Of a stretch of 9,528 nt of DNA, positions 6,209 through 9,528 are shown one piece after another. Position 1 is the first letter of the stretch; every line of letters starts with the position of its first letter. The DNA is from Bacteroidota bacterium (GTDB lineage Bacteria; Bacteroidota; Bacteroidia; Bacteroidales; Prolixibacteraceae). A program made the translations under genes and the position numbers. A model generated the notes under the pieces. That model worked only from the letters and a program-made list of their open reading frames with translations, was not told the origin of the DNA and ran no database searches. The DNA lies in contig JAUYEQ010000427.1 of the NCBI GenBank assembly GCA_030691295.1, positions 1-9,528 of the forward strand. The letters run 5' to 3'.

Positions 6209-7069
6209 ATGGAAGGACTTTTAAAAATTGCCATTCAAACCAAGGGTCGGTTAAACGAAGATTCGTTGAAACTGATTGATGAATCTGGAATCAAACTTCC
6301 TCTGGGAACCAGAAAACTGATATCGATAGCTGCCAATTTTCCGATGGAAGCACTTTTTCTGCGCGACGATGATATTCCTCAGGCTGTTGCCATGGGTGTT
6401 GCCGACATTGGAATTGTTGGCGAAAACGAAATGCTTGAGAAAAAGGAAAATGTTGTCATTGCCAAACGTCTTGGTTTCAGTAAATGCAGGCTTTCTTTGG
6501 CTATCCCGAAAGATCATGAATACACTGGAATCGAGTATTTCAACGGAAAAAAAATAGCCACATCTTATCCTGAAATCCTGAAAGATTATTTCAGAACGAA
6601 CAATATAAATGCTGAAATTCATGTAATTACCGGTTCTGTCGAGATTGCCCCCGGAATAGGATTGGCAGATGCTATTTTCGATATTGTCAGTTCTGGCAGT
6701 ACTTTGGTAAGCAACCGGCTGAAAGAGGTTGAAGTTGTAGTAAAGTCGGAAGCTGTTTTGGTGGCCAATCTAAATCTTTCAGAAGCAAAAAAGGCAATTC
6801 TGGATGAATTGATTTTCAGAATGGAATCGGTTCAGCGGGCTGAAAAGAAAAAGTATATATTGCTGAATGCTCCCAATGACAAATTGGCTGAAATTGAATC
6901 CTATCTTCCCGGAATGAAAAGTCCGACCGTAATGCCATTGGCTGAGGCAGGCTGGAGTTCGGTTCATTCTGTAATCGATGAAAAAGACTTTTGGGAAATA
7001 ATCGGTAAGCTTAAGGCTGCAGGAGCTACCGGAATACTGGTGATTCCTATTGAGAAAATGATTTTTTAA
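6209..7069 (+). CDS. hisG: ATP phosphoribosyltransferase, long form (HisG)
   Basis: This is the first enzyme of histidine synthesis, joining ATP and PRPP to give phosphoribosyl-ATP; cytoplasmic. The 286-residue protein has the two-lobed catalytic part (about 1-210): KIAIQTKGRLNEDSL near the start, ADIGIVGENEM (65-75), and the PRPP-binding stretch GSVEIAPGIGLADAIFDIVS (142-161) followed by SGSTL. A C-terminal ACT-like regulatory domain (about 214-286, ending GATGILVIPIEKMIF) marks the long form that works without HisZ and is normally feedback-inhibited by histidine. An in-frame ATG at 6173 would add 12 residues, but that codon lies in the attenuator terminator and the added residues (MVGLFLFKQKSK) come from its T-tract; the ATG at 6209, before MEGLLKIAIQ, fits the family start. 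First structural gene of the operon; hisD starts eight bases after its stop. Confidence 0.96.
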   Translation: MEGLLKIAIQTKGRLNEDSLKLIDESGIKLPLGTRKLISIAANFPMEALFLRDDDIPQAVAMGVADIGIVGENEMLEKKENVVIAKRLGFSKCRLSLAIPKDHEYTGIEYFNGKKIATSYPEILKDYFRTNNINAEIHVITGSVEIAPGIGLADAIFDIVSSGSTLVSNRLKEVEVVVKSEAVLVANLNLSEAKKAILDELIFRMESVQRAEKKKYILLNAPNDKLAEIESYLPGMKSPTVMPLAEAGWSSVHSVIDEKDFWEIIGKLKAAGATGILVIPIEKMIF

Positions 7070-7077
7070 AATGATTT

Positions 7078-8364
7078 ATGAAAACCTATATCAATCCTCC
7101 GAAAAACATCTGGGACGAATTGCTGATACGTCCAGCGTTTAGCGTTAGTGAGCTTAGAAATCAGGTTCAGGAAATTTTAACAGAAATCCGAACCAACGGA
7201 ATGGATGCAATCCGGAAATACACTGAAAAGTTTGATGGCGTTTTTATTGAAAACATATCTGTGACTGCTGAAGAAATTGCGGAAGCGTCGGGTTCGGTTG
7301 ATATTTACCTAAAAGAAGCAATTAAAATTGCAGCATCAAATATCCGGAAATTTCATGAATCACAGATACCGGTGACCAGGCGGATCGAAACCACCTCCGG
7401 AGTAACCTGCTGGCAGAAAGCGGTGGCCATCGATAAAGTTGGTTTGTACATTCCCGGAGGCTCTGCTCCGCTCTTTTCAACGGTTTTAATGCTTGCTATT
7501 CCTGCCATCATTGCTGGTTGCAAGGAAATAGTATTGTGTACTCCACCCGGTAAAAACGGGAAAATTAATCCTGCGATATTGTTTGCAGCTCAACTGGTCG
7601 GAGTTTCCAAAATATTTAAATTGGGGGGTATTCAGGCAATTGGTGCAATGGCTTACGGAATAGATTGCGTACCAAAAGTGTATAAGATTTTCGGTCCGGG
7701 AAATCAGTATGTCATGGCTGCCAAGCAATTGGTGAGTATTAGCGATGTTGCGATTGACATGCCAGCAGGCCCTTCTGAAGTCGCAATTATGGCCGATTCG
7801 ACTGCAAATCCTGCATTCATTGCTGCTGACCTGCTTTCGCAGGCTGAGCATGGTCCCGATAGCCAGGTCGTATTGGTAACAAACGATGCATCGCTGGTTG
7901 AGAAAGTGGTTCGGGAATTGACACTTCAGCTCAAAGAACTGCCCCGCCAGACCATTGCCGAAAAAGCGCTGGCAAACAGTCAGGCTGTGGTTTTGGATCG
8001 GGTTGACGATATGATTGAACTAATCAATGGTTATGCTCCTGAACATTTAATTATTGCGATGGAAAATTACACCGAAGTGGCTGAAAAAATCACCAATGCA
8101 GGATCTGTATTTTTGGGAAATTACACTCCCGAAAGTGCCGGCGATTATGCATCCGGAACCAATCATACTTTGCCGACCAACGGCTGGGCACGATCGTTCA
8201 GCGGTGTAAATCTCGATAGTTTCATGAAGAAAATTACCTTTCAGGAAATTACTCCGGAAGGTATCCTGAATTTGGGTCCGACAATTGAAACAATGGCGGC
8301 CGCTGAACTATTGGATGCGCACAAAAATGCGGTGACGCTGAGGTTGAAGGAATTAAAAAAATAG
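7078..8364 (+). CDS. hisD: Histidinol dehydrogenase (HisD)
   Basis: It catalyses the last two steps of histidine synthesis, NAD-dependent oxidation of L-histidinol through histidinal to L-histidine; a zinc-dependent cytoplasmic dimer in known members. The 428-residue length is typical. Every key residue of the E. coli enzyme is present at a constant offset of four: zinc ligands Gln255 and His258 (in LLSQAEHGPDSQ), Asp356 (in SAGDYASGTNHTLPT) and His415 (in DAHKNAVTLR), and the catalytic pair Glu322-His323 (in GYAPEHL). The signature around 226-260 and the glycine-rich IPGGSAP (125-131) and FGPGNQYV (205-212) are also intact. It begins eight bases after hisG, so the two are co-transcribed and perhaps translationally coupled; an ATG at 7071 is out of frame and ignored. 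The 125-base gap to hisC contains short repeats. Confidence 0.97.
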   Translation: MKTYINPPKNIWDELLIRPAFSVSELRNQVQEILTEIRTNGMDAIRKYTEKFDGVFIENISVTAEEIAEASGSVDIYLKEAIKIAASNIRKFHESQIPVTRRIETTSGVTCWQKAVAIDKVGLYIPGGSAPLFSTVLMLAIPAIIAGCKEIVLCTPPGKNGKINPAILFAAQLVGVSKIFKLGGIQAIGAMAYGIDCVPKVYKIFGPGNQYVMAAKQLVSISDVAIDMPAGPSEVAIMADSTANPAFIAADLLSQAEHGPDSQVVLVTNDASLVEKVVRELTLQLKELPRQTIAEKALANSQAVVLDRVDDMIELINGYAPEHLIIAMENYTEVAEKITNAGSVFLGNYTPESAGDYASGTNHTLPTNGWARSFSGVNLDSFMKKITFQEITPEGILNLGPTIETMAAAELLDAHKNAVTLRLKELKK

Positions 8365-8380
8365 GAAATAAGAAACATTC

Positions 8381-8410
8381 CAGTCTCAGTGTTCAGTCAC
8401 AGTTTACAGT
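8381..8410. repeat. CAGT-containing 6/7-base tandem repeat, hisD-hisC gap
   Basis: CAGT occurs five times, beginning at 8381, 8387, 8394, 8400 and 8407, with alternating spacings of 6 and 7 bases. The intervening bases vary (CT, GTT, CA, TTA). This looks like a degenerate short tandem repeat, not coding sequence. It is far too short and spacer-poor for a CRISPR array. Confidence 0.6.
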
Positions 8411-8431
8411 CGCCCCCGACAAGGTACCCAC

Positions 8432-8459
8432 TTGGAACTTGGAATTTGAAACCTGGAAT
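8432..8459. repeat. Degenerate heptanucleotide tandem repeat, hisD-hisC gap
   Basis: Four contiguous seven-base units read TTGGAAC, TTGGAAT, TTGAAAC and CTGGAAT (8432-8438, 8439-8445, 8446-8452, 8453-8459). It lies 30 bases before the hisC start and 21 bases after the CAGT repeat. The two tracts together are bracketed by similar sequences, GGAAATAAGAAA (8364-8375) and GGAATAAGAAA (8455-8465), the latter overlapping the last unit. Similar heptamer tracts are known in intergenic DNA of some bacteria; their role here is unknown. Confidence 0.65.
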
Positions 8460-8489
8460 AAGAAATAATAAAAAAAAAGTATCAGCAAT

Positions 8490-9521
8490 ATGAAACTTGA
8501 AAAGCTACTTCGCAACAACATAAAAGCTTTAAAACCTTATTCTTCAGCACGTGACGAATTCTCGGGTGAAGCAGAGGTTTTTTTGGATGCCAACGAAAAT
8601 CCATTCAATAAACCATACAACCGCTATCCCGATCCGATGCAATGGGCTGTCAAAGAGAAAATCGGATCCATCAAAAACATTGCTGCTGAAAAAATATTTT
8701 TGGGAAATGGAAGTGATGAACCGATCGACATTGTTTTCCGTGCTTTTTGTGAGCCGGGTGTTGACAATGTTGTCTCCATCGACCCAACTTATGGCATGTA
8801 TCAGGTGGCAGCTGACATTAACAATGTGGAAATTCGCAAAGTAAAACTCAACGACGACTTTGGATTCAGCGCTCAGAAATTGCTGGATACGGCCAATATT
8901 TACACCAAAGCAATTTTTATTTGTTCGCCCAATAATCCAACGGCCAATCTTTTGGACAAAGGTGAAATTGTGAAACTCTTGACCGGATTCGACGGCTTGG
9001 TGATTGTTGATGAAGCATACATTGATTTTTCGCCTGAAAGCAGTTTGCTTCCTGAATTGGATGAATTCGAAAACCTGATTATTTTGCAGACTTTATCTAA
9101 GGCGTGGGGAATGGCGGGAATTCGTCTGGGAATGGCTTTTGCTCATCCTGAAATTATCCACGTTTTCAATAAAATAAAATATCCGTACAACATCAATATG
9201 CTGACGCAGAAAAAAGCGCTGCAATTATTGGATCATCTTCAGGAAAAAGAAGAGTGGGTGAAAACAATTATAACAGAACGCGATAAGATGGTTCGGAAGT
9301 TATTCAAACTATCCTTTGTGCAGGTTGTTTATCCTTCGGATGCCAATTTTTTATTGGTAAAAATGCACGATGCACGGGGCATTTACGAACATCTGACCGA
9401 TCAGAAAATCATTGTTCGCGACCGCTCAAAAATTACTCTTTGCGACGATTGTTTGAGAATTACGATAGGATCGCCTAAAGAAAATAAGAAATTACGGAAG
9501 GCACTGAAGGCGTTGGTTTAA
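8490..9521 (+). CDS. hisC: Histidinol-phosphate aminotransferase (HisC)
   Basis: A pyridoxal-phosphate enzyme of fold type I, class I/II, that exchanges the amino group between glutamate and imidazole-acetol phosphate to give histidinol phosphate, the seventh step of the pathway; cytoplasmic. The 343-residue length is typical of HisC. Visible motifs are [10 protein letters not shown] (31-40, substrate arm), [10 protein letters not shown] (72-81, cofactor phosphate), SPNNPT (146-151, with Asn149), VDEAYIDF (173-180, with Asp174 pairing the pyridine nitrogen and Tyr177), the Schiff-base Lys204 in [14 protein letters not shown] with Arg212, and the C-terminal arginine in CLRITIGSP (321-329). Position after hisG and hisD confirms HisC over other aminotransferases of the class. 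The start follows an A-rich stretch; no strong Shine-Dalgarno is seen. The gene is complete, and only seven bases follow in the window, so the expected next gene (commonly hisB) is not seen. Confidence 0.96.
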   Translation: MKLEKLLRNNIKALKPYSSARDEFSGEAEVFLDANENPFNKPYNRYPDPMQWAVKEKIGSIKNIAAEKIFLGNGSDEPIDIVFRAFCEPGVDNVVSIDPTYGMYQVAADINNVEIRKVKLNDDFGFSAQKLLDTANIYTKAIFICSPNNPTANLLDKGEIVKLLTGFDGLVIVDEAYIDFSPESSLLPELDEFENLIILQTLSKAWGMAGIRLGMAFAHPEIIHVFNKIKYPYNINMLTQKKALQLLDHLQEKEEWVKTIITERDKMVRKLFKLSFVQVVYPSDANFLLVKMHDARGIYEHLTDQKIIVRDRSKITLCDDCLRITIGSPKENKKLRKALKALV

Positions 9522-9528
9522 AAAACAA

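Noticed and set aside
6251..6622. Minus-strand frame of 123 codons
   Set aside because: Antisense shadow of hisG with no domain or promoter.
7486..7851. Minus-strand frame of 121 codons
   Set aside because: Antisense shadow of the conserved core of hisD.
8381..8459. CRISPR-like array
   Set aside because: Units are only 6-7 bases and contiguous, with no spacers of CRISPR length.

Overview
The window looks like a chromosomal segment from a Bacteroidota (Bacteroidetes) bacterium, most likely of the Bacteroidales/Marinilabiliales type. Three things point there. The primary sigma factor is the short form without region 1.1. Several genes have the phylum's TAnnTTTG (-7) / TTTG (-33) promoter motif and lack strong Shine-Dalgarno sequences. 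A secreted GH88/GH105-type pectin-disaccharide hydrolase is present. The assignment to phylum is an inference from these features; no rRNA gene is present.

Layout from left to right: (1) positions 1-1708, minus strand, hold a membrane sensor histidine kinase with a large periplasmic double-Cache sensor, cut off by the window edge before its ATPase domain. (2) A 390-base AT-rich divergent intergenic region carries a promoter for the kinase and three inverted repeats. (3) Positions 2099-3547 encode a DegP/HtrA-type serine protease with an N-terminal membrane segment and two PDZ domains. (4) Positions 3658-4518 encode RpoD, the primary sigma factor, with a well-formed promoter and a strong terminator. 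(5) Convergent to it on the minus strand, 4697-5797, lies an exported GH88/GH105 glycoside hydrolase with its own terminator, promoter and a LacI-like operator candidate. (6) Divergent from that, the histidine operon starts: promoter, a 20-codon His-rich leader peptide, a transcription attenuator, then hisG, hisD and hisC, presumably continuing into hisB beyond the window.

The most informative element is the his leader (6011-6189). A short open reading frame with four His codons, three of them consecutive, precedes a Rho-independent terminator. The segment GGTAGGC at 6112-6118 duplicates the terminator's 3' arm and can pair with its 5' arm to form an antiterminator, while it can also be sequestered by a segment lying on the His codons. 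This is the full logic of classical ribosome-mediated his attenuation, seen here in a phylum where such attenuators are little characterised. It also shows that hisG begins at 6209 and not at the upstream in-frame ATG (6173), which lies inside the terminator hairpin.

The genes fall into independent units: envelope sensing and quality control (kinase, HtrA), housekeeping transcription (rpoD), polysaccharide degradation (GH105) and histidine biosynthesis (hisGDC). HisG carries out the first step of histidine synthesis, HisC the transamination and HisD the last two oxidations. The hisD-hisC gap contains degenerate heptanucleotide repeats. No tRNA, rRNA, CRISPR array, insertion sequence or phage gene was seen.
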